Below are positions 36,591 through 48,109 of a stretch of DNA of 64,000 bases, piece by piece (within the stretch, counting starts at the first letter, position 1; every line of letters starts with the position of its first letter). The notes beneath the pieces were generated by a model. That model ran no database searches. It was given only the letters and a program-made list of their open reading frames with translations, and was not told the DNA's origin. The translations under genes and the position numbers were made by a program. Source of the stretch: Bryum argenteum (Eukaryota; Streptophyta; Bryopsida; Bryales; Bryaceae). The stretch lies in contig CM073325.1 of the NCBI GenBank assembly GCA_037043015.1, positions 13,061,001 through 13,125,000 of the forward strand, in the 5' to 3' direction.

Positions 36591-36995
36591 GTGTTAAGAA
36601 GCGATATTAAGTCGAAAATATGGAGTAGTATTTTTATTGAAAATTTATTGAAAAAATTCGCTATATTTGATATTTCGGGTAGCCGATACAAATTTATACA
36701 TGTAGATTTGATTAATCGTGAAGGTTATCGCACTATGACATTGACTACAGCAGATTCCTATGCAGACAAATTGACCCCTACACTAAATTCTGATTTGTTT
36801 ATGAGAGTGTCCAATTTCAACATCAATACGAAACATTGTATATTTCAAGAGAATGATTCTTCTTACTGTCTTCGAGTAGGTTCAGTATCCACAATAAAAG
36901 TAATTGAATCGTTCCAAATTCTAATTTCTTTTCTTTTCACCTACTATATCACAGATTTCATTACTCAGAAATGTTTAAATAAAGGGAAACATTGA
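36591..36995 (+). pseudogene. OB-fold / replication protein A large-subunit-like relic
   Basis: The open stretch contains YKFIHVDLINREGYRTMTL, then ADKLTPTLNSDLFMRVSNF and a later SYCLRVGSVSTI. The order of a hydrophobic strand, D-L-I/V-D-x-x-G, a strand with A/F-x-x-x-A-D-K-x, and a following strand pair resembles the OB folds of RPA70. RPA-like genes are often multi-copy in plants and are carried by Helitrons (family knowledge). There is no complete gene around it, and the flanking sequence is AT-rich. The assignment is tentative. Confidence 0.35.
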
Positions 36996-37949
36996 TATTA
37001 TTTGCTGTGGCAGTTGTGGGAAGAAACAAAATGAATCTCAGACTCACTTTGACGAAGTTAAAAGAAGAAGTTTATTTTTTTATTTTTTTAAAAGTAAGTT
37101 TTATGCAGAATATATATTTTGTACAGAGAAATGCTCATGTGGAAAGGTGGCAACGTTCCTGATAAAAAATATGACTTCAACGACCCAAAGAGAAAAATAT
37201 TTGCCGTACGTGTTACTATTGTAATATCGTTCCTACTATTCCAGACACAAATATAAAAAAAAACCATATTCAGCTTTTTGAGCATCACTGATTGAATTTG
37301 TATTGAGAATTGTGAATTTTGAGTTGTTAACAATTCCAGTGTTCTATTATGTAACATTTATCTGTAACATTGCTGAACTGTACAGTTAAGAAAGAGTGAG
37401 TATATCTCCGCAATTACAGAAATTTTAAATCTTATCAATCGTGAATCAAGTATGGTTGTCAAAGTTTCAATTTCAATTTCTAATAATTTATATGTGTGTG
37501 ATATCTACGTAGATATGTCTGTTATGATTATTGGACCCTTATGCGTTCTTTTCTGCGCGACTCTCACAATTTTTCTTCATTTGAGGCAGCTAAAAGTTGC
37601 TGTAAGTTTACTGCAGTTACGAGACCTGACAATTCCGATGAATATGTTGTTCTAAATGAACAAATTGCATCCTTTTTTAAATATACGATTTGGAGTCTTG
37701 TTGCCCATATACTGGCCGACATCTTTGTGATAGTAACGAAGTTGGTGTGGTGACATATCAGGTGAGGTCTTTGCAGGCGAAACGAGAACAGTCACATTCA
37801 ACTGAACTTGATGCACAAGCTCTACCGGTTACAGAGGATTAGACAGAAGGATATTTCGTATTTCAGTCGCATAATCACACCTAAAAAATTACACCTTCTA
37901 ATTAACCTCAAAACTTGACAAAATCGACGTTGTTCAAGCTGACAGTCAA

Positions 37950-38460
37950 TGCATTATGCAATGTCTTATACTAAGTATGACTTCTTTCGTTGCTTCATTT
38001 TATAGTTTAATTTTAGTACTTTACTTATCTGGGAATGATTTGCAAACCGAATTCGCTCGGGCCGCGGCCAAAACCACATTAGACTTCAGGCGAGTTTGCG
38101 TTTTAGACAAGTTCACTGCAGCAACTATTCATGACGCTGCCAACCAAGCACTCCATGACAAATAATTCACAACATTGAGTGAGTTACGAAAACAATTACT
38201 CATTTGCGACCCTAAAAATATTGATCGCTAATTGAAGCTCGTGAAGGAGCACTACGAGACATTCCACGAGGTCAGACGTTGAAAGAGAAGTTGTTTTATT
38301 TTGTAACTTCAGCCATCGGCATAGTCACGAAGGTGCTCTAGTTGAATAGTTGGAACCAGTCAACAAAGTATCGAGAGAACCAGCGTTTGCCAAAACTTGG
38401 TTTTACCGAGCAGAAGTACCTGCACTTTCTTAACAAAGCAATGTGGTGGTCACAGGTAAG
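37950..38460 (+). pseudogene. Decayed coding relic, unknown family
   Basis: Adjoining plus-strand stretches read QTEFARAAAKTTLDFRRV, IPRGQTLKEKLFYFVTSA and RLPKLGFTEQKYLHFLNKA. The last ends at a CAG|GTAAG donor-like site at about 38456. The amino-acid composition is protein-like in contrast to the AT-rich surroundings. I cannot name a family. Confidence 0.35.
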
Positions 38461-38559
38461 TTTGTTCGCGGTCACGGCCTTTCAAGTATGATACTCTTGC
38501 GACATAATGTTATTGTTTCCAGAAAATCTCGACTGCCACTTTATTTGTACCATCCTGGA

Positions 38560-39025
38560 CGAGCTTTAAGTCTAGGCCAATTTTAAATCCAGACCAGGTC
38601 TAGTTTGAAGTCCAAGCGAGGACTAATTTGGAGTCCAAGCATGGACTAGTTGAAGGTCTAAGCGAGGACATCTTTAGAGTTCAAGCAATGAGGAGTTTTA
38701 GGTCCAGGCAAGGACCCGTTTAGGATCTAGGCTATCACCAGTTTGGAGTCCTGAGCAGAACCAGTTCAAAGTCTAGCGCAGGACCAGTGTTGCGTTGGGG
38801 AGAATTCCCGGTTTAATTCTGGATCAGTTTGGGATTTAGTTCGGAGTCCAGTTTCGGAACCAGTTTAGATCAGTTTGAAAATCGGTTCATGGATTCAGTT
38901 TAGAAACTAGTTTAGGGTGTAGTTTGGGAACCAATTTGGGGACCAATTTGACGTTCAGTTTGGGATATAATTTTAGGACGAGTTTGGGGATCAGTTTCGG
39001 TCTAGTTTAGGAGTCAGTTGGAAGG
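38560..39025. repeat. Degenerate minisatellite based on AGTTTGGAGTCCAAGC
   Basis: The left half repeats a 24-27 base phrase (AGTTTGGAGTCCAAGCGAGG). The right half repeats a 12-20 base AGTTTGGGAACCAATTTGGG-type phrase. Copies are strongly diverged. There is no coding signal. Confidence 0.75.
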
Positions 39026-40900
39026 CAGTAGATAAGATAATTGAAGAGGTAGGAAGAATACTACTTCGAAAATTACTTCATGGAATCTGAAAATTTTGTG
39101 CAAGATTACAACGACTGGATACGAGATTTGCTACTACACAGTAAGTAAGGAGAATATCTGGAGGGTGTGAGGTGTTGAAATTAACTCCGTTGAAATGTTT
39201 AATCAATACAAGAAAATCTTTTTGCGGACCTTGCAAAAAGTTTGAAGTTTTATGGAGAACATTGCAAAAAAATCTGACAAATTGGAGATAGATAGCGATC
39301 TTCAACAAGCAAACGACTTTCAAGTGCGTGGAATTGATTTACTCATTTAAGTTGTTGGATGGTATTTGTTAAGAAACTTGTATAAGTCCCGTATACAGTT
39401 TTGTATTATGCCATATTTGATAGCTTGTATGTAAAAAGACTTGTATACAATCTGTATAAAATTTTCGTATTTACTGTCGTATTTGATAAATTCTATGTAG
39501 AAATCAGTGCAAGATTGTACTTTATATTTTATACTTTAATAAAGTAATAAAAATATATTTTGTATATTTGCCCTAAAGAGTCTTTTCTTTTTATACCAAT
39601 GGAGAAGAATAATATTAATTTCTTTGAAGTAACCTTCTCAACATATTACTAATATCAACTATTCATTATTCATAGTGTGTATTACATATTTTTTGAGGCA
39701 TTCGAGGGTACTATCGGATATTTTTATGTAAATTCTTTGTATTTATGTGAATTAAAGATAATTTCTATTTGCTTGTAAAAATAATAATCAAATTCCAGCA
39801 ATGAATCATATATTTGATAACTCGTTTACAGTAAATGCATAAGATTGTTAATTAACTTGGATTTCCTATACTTGTATTTTGGATTTTATACCGAAGATAC
39901 AGTGGATGAATGAAATACATCAAACTTCAATACATTTATGTGACTCAATTCACTGAAAAGTAGAATATTGAAATACTTGGTTGTTTGCTTATTTATTTTT
40001 CTCCAATCTCTTTCATCCTCTTGGGTGTTAGATAATTGATCATTACTAATTCATTTTCATAAGATCTTAAGTAACAATTATTATTAAAATTGATTTTTTA
40101 CATCTCATACTAGATTTTTAAATTTGTATTATATTTGAGTATTCAGCTACAATTGAAACCAGACTTTAGTAGTTTTTGGTTTTTATCCGTTCGCGAATAT
40201 GTGTATCATTGATCAAGAGCTTTTAAAGTTTGGTTAAAGATGTGTATACAAATTTAACTACCACCTTAAAGACTGTCTATTTGATGATGTTGCTTATTTA
40301 CTCAATTACAGATAATAATGACTTTAGATTCGCATAAATGTTGTTGCACATTTCCAAAATTGTTTATTGATTAGAACAAAGGAAGCACTCTAGTTTAAGA
40401 GTCGTGAGTTACAGCCTTTATGTATGCATGATTTACATCACGGTCAAGTAACTTGAGAAGCCGAGTACTTATATAAATTGGCATTGTTTGCAAAGAATGG
40501 TGGATTATGAGGTGATTTTACAATTTTGTTTTCGATCTTGCAGTACCTGAAATGCTGCATATTATCATGGAATAAAAGAAATGGAAAGATAGTGTCTAGA
40601 ATTGGAGAAAAAATTTCTAACAAAACATTGCAAATTGTATATGAGAACAACTATTATGAATCCGTGATATCCTAAAATTACATGATAAATGAACAAGTTA
40701 GTATCCGTTTAACATGTGAGTGTAGATGATAGATGATTTTCAATATATGATTCGAGATTCAAATGAGAATGACATGCTTAACCAAATAGTAAATGCTAAA
40801 GAAAGGTTCATATGACGGAAAGAGAAGATATGCTCTTAAATGAGATACTTGAAAATCTCTCGGAAATGCGTTCAAATGTTATAATGAAGCATCTTTAACA
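39026..40900. other. AT-rich DNA without a recognised gene
   Basis: Low-complexity, AT-rich sequence; short open frames on both strands have no family resemblance. Confidence 0.4.
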
Positions 40901-41580
40901 ACTTGTTAATCATTTGAAGGTGTTAAAAAAACGTTCAAATTCCACGTTTGCATCCGTTAATGCGAGATGTGTTACACCTTTAGAATCAAAATTTGATGAT
41001 TTCGACAATGACGATGAAAAACTTTTTAAAAATATGTTGTTGATGTCACAGATACTCCAAAACATATGTGTAATTTTTGTGGAAGACTTGGATTTTTTTC
41101 TCAAGTTTGCTATGCAACCAATGATATTATTGACTTACTTCCTACAAAGTACCAAATTCAAGCTCGTAGAGAACCAATTTTATCTGTAAAAATGTCAAAG
41201 AATGTCTTCCATGATCAAAAAATCGGACAAGTCTATGAGGGATCACATATTAACAACTTGTCTAAACATGGAATATTGTGAGATCATTGAGGATATTGAA
41301 GAACTGTTAGTGTCTTCAAGTGTAGCTTTCTCCCAAATTTATCTCAACAATTGCAATTTATCTCAAAAGAAAGTTAGAATACAAATCCGTTTATTTGTCA
41401 GGTTTTCGGCGATCGAATATTATGATGAAAGCGCTTTTTAACCTTTGTGAGAATCTATTACATAAGGAAGGAGACATAACTATAAATCAAGATTGGAAAA
41501 ATGTTATGGAGAATGAAACAGATAATATTATTACATCAAACGAATCGTTTAAGAGAATCAAAATGAATCAATTTTGATTG
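40900..41580 (+). pseudogene. Coding-like relic with a zinc-knuckle-like stretch
   Basis: Overlapping plus-strand open stretches carry acidic and charged peptides, and one contains HMCNFCGRLGFFSQVC, reminiscent of a retroelement or nucleic-acid-binding zinc knuckle. There are no LTRs or partner domains nearby. It may belong to an old transposable element; it is broken and its identity is uncertain. Confidence 0.25.
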
Positions 41581-41589
41581 ATGGATTTG

Positions 41590-43700
41590 AAGAAACTGCG
41601 AATAATGTCGGTTTAGATACCGTGGTCCAAAATATTCTAGAACCAAAAAAACTTTGTTGATAATTACGAATCAATTGCAATTGCTCCGAGAGAATATTTT
41701 CGGTGCTCTGGTTTGTTTCGTGATCCTTATTCAGAAAAGTATAACTTTCCAACTTTATTTTTGGGTCACACAAGGTCTCAATTTCAATGCATCTTATCAG
41801 AAACTTGCTCAAACAGAACTAACAAGTGCCAATCAAAAATTTGCATATCATATACGTAATATATTTTTCAAGACAATCAAAATCTTGATTCATTTTGTTT
41901 TCTGATTTGTATACAAAAAACCGTGTTAAAGAGGCGAAAACCAACAACAGCCCAAATTCCAAATCCGAAAAGCCTCGAAAACATACTCAAATCAAGCTCG
42001 TGATATAGAGAAGTGAGTTAAAGAAGAACATTCCTGATTTCTTAGATTGTTTGCGAAAGAATTTGTTTGCAATGATTAGACAACTAGAACACACAATTTG
42101 TCAATTAAGTAGTTGGAGAAGTGAACTTTTTGGCGTACAATTAGAAAAAACTTATCTATCCAATTTATTTTTTACATCTTCTAGATTCAAATGTGCAAAG
42201 GACTCTATATTTTAGTTATACTGTAAGACCTATAATGTGGAAAACTGACATCTTTGAATTTTTGCGGTTGTTAGAAAACTATGTGGATATAATATATCCA
42301 ATGAATATACATCACCATTTTAATTCCAATACCTTTTGGTGTACATAACTACAATAATCATTATGTAATGTTTGTACAATAATCATATGTATTGTTTGTC
42401 CGTATTTGCACTCAATGTACATACGCTGTTTATTTTGGACTTTTATTCAATCATAAATATCTCGATCTGAGGTGACAATATAATTTGTCTATTACACATC
42501 AATAGTATTCAAAGTGTTCAAAGTCTAGTCTTTCTTACTCGCTTCTGACAACAAACACAACGTCATTGAATTAGAAATTTAGCATATTGCTCAAAACACT
42601 CATTTAACGAACATACTATATAAAACATTCTTGGGCTTGGGCTCGGGCTCAGAACGGGGGGCATGGTGAGGTCTGAGGCCTCTCACCTCAGAGGCTCTAT
42701 AGACACCGACAAGAGCACGAGTGAGACTGATTTTGTCAGGAAATCCGAAGCAGTGGAAAATGCAGCATTTCAAGTTATTTCTTGTTCTTGATGCTGAATT
42801 GATACGGTGGGCAGAGGATTCGAACTAAATCATATCCTTGATGAGTGTTCTAAATAACTTTAGAGAAAGGGGAGTAATAACCTCATGGCTTTTCACACAC
42901 GATATGCCTAATGCGGTTAAGACGCATATGCGGCGGACAGGTTATTCGATCATTGCAAATCAACCCTTGTAGAAGTCGAAATTGTTGCAGAGAGGGTGGA
43001 TAGCAAACAACTAATTAAGTAGCTAACATACGAGTATAATGTTGACCTGCACATTGCCGACTGGATTGAATTCGTGATTACAGGTTCAGAGCAAGTTGGG
43101 ACTCTCAGGTTCAAGCAGGAAAAGCACACATTTAGGCAAAAGAAAGATTGGTGAGACAAGACTACTGTTGGATATAAATGTTGTACATGAATATTCAGGT
43201 CGATCTCTAAATACGATTAGAAAGTTGGATAGTACAGTGTTGCTAGGTAGTGGACTAAGGAGCGGCAAGAGCACGAGCATCGCAAGGGCAATGCGATTTT
43301 GGAGCTTCAAAAGAGGGAGAGGATTGTCTGCGCTCTAGCGCAACAACGACGTTGGCTGATTGATACTTTTGATGCTAGGTGGTCGATACGGTAAGCTTGC
43401 TGGTCGTGAACGGCACCTACTTCGTCAACCCCCTAACCCTTGGTAAGTACCGCAATAACGACGTTGGCTTGTGCGTGAACGACTGACTGGTGCGGACGAA
43501 CGCTTGTACAACCTCTACAACACCTACCTCGTCCACGAGCCTAAAGTCACCTTTTATTCTTTGAGGTTGAGAGCGACCTCTAACATTGAGAGCGCTCGTC
43601 AACGCTCGAGGTAGTAAACCCGGCCGCTACTCTTTTAGCAAGAAACGCCGTCCTCTATAAACCATCCGAGCACACGACTCTAAGAGGATTTAAAATCACA
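41590..43700. other. Repeat-region DNA without a recognised gene
   Basis: AT-rich up to about 42.6 kb, then a GC-richer patch (42640-43680) with frayed coding-like phrases but no recognisable domain. A short inverted phrase (GAGGTCTGAGGCCTCTCACCT) occurs near 42670. Confidence 0.35.
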
Positions 43701-43710
43701 AAGTACTCAC

Positions 43711-43850
43711 TGTTATGGGGTTTTAAGCCTAAAACCCATCACCTTCGAAATCATTGCTATGGAGTCTTAGGCCTAAGACCCCTCACCTCTAAATTACCTT
43801 CCAAAACATTGCTATGGGGTCTTAAGCCTAAGACCTCTCACCTTCTAAAT
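43711..43850. repeat. Three tandem copies of a 44-55 bp unit centred on a palindrome
   Basis: Each copy begins TG(T/C)TATGG(G/A)G and contains the palindrome GTCTTAGGCCTAAGAC or a one- to two-base variant, followed by CTCACCT. Copies start at 43711, 43755 and 43810. Confidence 0.75.
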
Positions 43851-44224
43851 CAGAGCTCTGGAGTGAAGGCAATTTCAAAAACTTTTGCTGTGAAACTTTT
43901 TATCACATAGATTTTTCAATTCAAAATGGTATATTATTGGACAAGGTATGACAAAAACTTATTGTTTTTTAAATGAAATATAGAGATCTTAATTTATTCA
44001 TTTGGTTTTTCTACTAAAAGATGTGATAAAAACCTATGTATTTTCTGTTTGGCTTTTCTTTGTAGAAATATTAAATTCACAATACAATAAAACGTGATTT
44101 GGCAATGTCTAAATCTCCAAGGTTTGTACAATTTTTTTCAATATGCTAATGAAAAAAACATAAAAATAGTATAAAAAAATTTCTAAATTGAAGAGAAGTG
44201 AAGAATGTCAAGAGTAAGATGCAA

Positions 44225-45125
44225 TTAACCCCTAACTTTCCTTGAAGCCCGAAATGGGTTTTTGCAATTCCGGGCAGCCTAGATGAAGGGTTTGGAAGTA
44301 ATATTTTTGCCTAAGAATTTTATCGGGTCCTCCTTATACTGCAAAGTGTATGTGGTAAAATTTGCAAAGTCAAATTCCAATTTTTGAATCTTCTAGGAGG
44401 ATCTTTGGGTTGCGAGCCGAGATGGGGCAGCTCAAAAAAGTAACTTTTTTGATTTTTTTAATTTTTTTTGAAACATGATCATTAATAAATCACTACTCAA
44501 ATTTCAAAGTGACTCAAGTCAAAAAGTTTACCAATTTTACAAGGGCAGCCTCCAAAAAACTTGGGACCAATCTTCGCAATACCCAAAAAAAACTTGAGAG
44601 ACAAACTTTGAATTTATAATCTCTCAAATGGTAAACATCCAACGGTCAATTTTTTGAAGAGTAATCAGGCATATTCTTAGGTACAAGATCTTACGGTTGA
44701 AAGTTTTAAAAAAAGAAAAGAAATTGGTCCACACCCCCACGAGTGCTTAGAGGTAGAGAATCGCAATTTGAGGTTTCAATCTCCCAAATTTTTTTTGGAG
44801 GCTGCCCATGTAAAATTGGTAAAATTTTTGACTTGAGTCACTTTGAAATTTGAGTAGTGATTTATTAATAATCATGTTTCAAAAAAAATTAAAAAAATCA
44901 AAAAAGTTACTTTTTTGAGCTGCCCCATCTCGGCTCGCAACCCAAAGATCCTCCTAGAAGATTCAAAAATTGGAATTTGACTTTGCAAATTTTACCACAT
45001 ACACTTTGCAGTATAAGGAGGACCCGATAAAATTCTTAGGCAAAAATATTACTTCCAAACCCTTCATCTAGGCTGCCCGGAATTGCAAGAACCCATTTCG
45101 GGCTTCAAGGAAAGTTAGGGGTTAA
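44225..45125. mobile_element. Fold-back element, 901 bp, with 335-bp near-identical inverted arms and TTAA ends
   Basis: Left arm 44225-44559 and right arm 44790-45125 are almost perfect reverse complements over their whole length. The outermost sequence is TTAACCCCTAACTTTCC. TTAA is at both edges, with no longer duplication outside. The 230-base centre has only short weak complementarity and no coding capacity. The high arm identity suggests a recent origin or gene conversion between arms. It is non-autonomous; a piggyBac-type TTAA target is one reading, a TA-target element another. Confidence 0.8.
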
Positions 45126-45162
45126 GCATGTATGCATGTTTTGATAAAAATAACTTATTTTC

Positions 45163-45411
45163 AATCTAAGTTGGTGTGGCAGTCTCAATGGTGATAGTCA
45201 AATGATTCTTTGCATTTTTTATCTATTTAATTTTTTGCAGAAGGCATTACAATGTGACAATTAAATTCTCCAATCCCAAATGGAGTTGTAGTTTTACTTG
45301 TGACAATCAAATTCCGATCCTTGTTGGTTTTCTAGACTCCGTGTTGGAAAATCACATATCCAATCTCAATTGGTGTAGTAGCCCCAATTGTGACAATAAA
45401 ATTCTTCATCC
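45163..45411. repeat. About 90-bp degenerate tandem repeat, three copies
   Basis: The phrase CTCAATTGGTGTAGTAG...CAATTGTGACAATAAAATTC recurs three times with substitutions, directly right of the fold-back element. Confidence 0.55.
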
Positions 45412-45959
45412 TTCTAGCTAAGTGAGGAAGGGTCACTAAGAGAGGCGCAACACTTGCCGAGTTGGTTGATTCAACAGCAGTGGATAGTTGACTCAATAGC
45501 ACTCGCTAGAACCCTTTCTTCAAGCATGCTAGTGACAATGGAAGCTCTCTCAGTGGGACAGAGTCTGATACTTGAATTCACGGCGCCATGGGCATGGGCA
45601 AGTGATGATGGAGTCCATCATCAAATGAAACCGTATCCGGATGATTGTGGATGATCGTGTTCAGTAAGATTAGGCAACACGGAGGTAGAATGAAGAGTTA
45701 TTTTGGCTCGAAATTTTTGTACTTTATATAGTAGTAGCAAATGACATGTGTAAACACATTCTTACCAACTTTTAACGGACCTATCTCAATGTTATGCATG
45801 TAGATATAATTCTCGAGAGTAAATTTTTGTGCTCTCAAGATAAATATTTGAGCTATTAAGTGTAAAGTTTTGAGCTCTCAAGGACATGCATCAAGGAGAT
45901 GATTTATACAATGATTCAAAACATTAGGGACCTTAGAGGTAAACCTTTAAATCATTTTT

Positions 45960-46400
45960 CTTATCAGCCTCCTTAATGCACTCACATTGTTGGATAGTAT
46001 CAATGTTGTCCTACTGATGATTCCTAATTTTGTACATTTGTCCATATCTTAATAAAAGTTATAGCTTGTTTGAATATGCTCTAGTTGTAGTCAAGATCCC
46101 GTTTCCTTCATGCACATTGTTGTATAGATGCTCTGGTAATTCCAAATTTTGTAGATTCGTACACATCTCAATAAAAGTTAACCTTATTAGTATATGCTAC
46201 GATCGTACCATCTCTTTCTACGTATTGCAAAGTGACTTTTGAACCACCTTGGATGTACACACTATGTATCATCACATGTTGTACTTTAAATGATTTCAAA
46301 ATTTGTATGAACATACATATCTTGATCAAAGGTCTAAACTACTCAAATATGGTACAATAGTAGTGGATATAAATCCCATTTTTGTTGACATGGGTGAATC
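45960..46400. repeat. About 120-bp degenerate tandem repeat
   Basis: Phrases such as ATTCCTAATTTTGTACATT, CATATCTTAATAAAAGTTA and TATGCTCTAG recur at about 46018 and 46137, with a weaker third copy near 46290. Confidence 0.5.
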
Positions 46401-47769
46401 TTTTGTTTTGTATGATAATTACTTAGTATGGTAATTGATATGAAGTGTTCATGTATGAATGAGTCAAATGTATCCAGTGAATGTACAATGGTAGACATAT
46501 AGTTAGAAATGATTACTAGGATTTGGGTAACACCAATATTTGTATCTACAAGTATACTTACAAATGTATCATGTTTATTATTTTCGGGGTGCTATTTGTC
46601 ATGTCCCAAGTAGGACTTCACCACATCAATTGACAAATATTACATATGGTTCTTGAGGAGATTGGGTAAATCCATTTATTCTCTAACATGTATTATTGTA
46701 CAAAAACTATACGGTTTTCAACTAATGGAATTTTTTATCAAATAACCCAATCTCCAAGCCATACATTTGGGTTTTGAAGTGCACATTGGAGATTACTTAC
46801 ATAAGTGCACTTTTATACATATAAGTGCACAATTGCTTAATTGAGTGTTTATGTTAGTTGTTCATATGGTACACATAATTCAAGTATAAAGTTTTCCTAT
46901 TGTAACTTTTATCTACATTACTCATCTTGTACTATTTGTTCCTTAAAAATCTCACAATTCCAACTCATACATGAGAAACTTAGCTAATTGAAATGTCTCA
47001 ATACTTTATTTTGCGTCAAAAAGTTTAGACATAACAATCAACAGGGCCCTTTGTGTCTATCCACACCTTGTTGTAAATTTGAGTGGCTTTCCAAAGTAAT
47101 TAGAGATGTAAAAAACAATGCCATAAAAGATGCAAATTGTAAAAGCATAGCTACAATAAGCTTTCTACGTTGTGGATCCATGGTTGCCTTCAAGAACAAA
47201 ATAATGATTATTATAATCATAATATTTGACTGTCGATGTTTATCATTTGCAAGGCCGTACCAATATTCAAAGTTTGTGCAAATTTGTTTTTGGCCATTCC
47301 TTGGGAGGCATTATCTTCATGCATGGTGCTGAGGGGTCTTCCAGATCTCTACCTAACATTTTGGTACCATGAAATTTTCCAAATAGGTTTCAGATGAATT
47401 TTTCAATCTCATAGAGATATCCAATCGCTGTCCATATAAGGTATGAAAATATATTAGTGAGATAATATAATGGAAGATACAAAATGGTTGGAGTAAAGAT
47501 CTTCATCTTAACTTTGAAAGCAAGAATGTATGGAAATGCAATTTGGGTAAGGATGTTTAAAACCCTCTCAAGTAAAAATCTAATAATTTTGACCCTGCTA
47601 GTATGACAAGATCTCCCTACTGGGACATAAAAATAAACTGTAAATCACAGCACAACAAGTGAGTTGTCATGAAACACTCATGTGCTTTTTAGTGTGTAGT
47701 GAGATAATAAAATGTACATTACTTCTTGTAACTGAAGGGACGTCTCCGGGCTTCCAGTAGAGCAGTCTG
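46401..47769. other. AT-rich intergenic DNA, no gene seen
   Basis: Open frames such as 46988-47332 are AT-driven and lack any recognised domain. This is the right edge of the repeat-dominated block and grades into the promoter of the transporter gene. Confidence 0.35.
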
Positions 47770-47849
47770 AAACCATTCGCCGGACAAACATAAGGATAGA
47801 TGACATGGCAAACCATTCGCCGGACAAACATAAGGATAGATGACATGGC
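47770..47849. repeat. Exact 40-bp tandem duplication upstream of the transporter gene
   Basis: Two identical 40-base units (starting AAACCATTCGCCGGACAAAC) lie head to tail at 47770-47809 and 47810-47849, about 260 bases before the first ATG of the transporter. Exact identity suggests a very recent duplication. Confidence 0.9.
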
Positions 47850-48109
47850 AGGTTCCTTCCACAATGTAGTGAACAAGATGGTGAACATCCGGTTTTGTCC
47901 ACCTCTGAACCGTCCCAGTCTGAACCGGGCTAAGGCTGTGCCGTGGCTTCCTCAAGAATCCGCTTCGGTGTGTGCGTTTTGAGAGGATGGGTGTTTCGTT
48001 TCATTAGATCTCGCGATCGATTCATGAAAATCTAAGGTTACATCTTCGAGAGTATCTGGAAAGCAAAGCAATGGGCGAAATCTCCTCTCCCTCGTAACGT
48101 AGCATCAAA

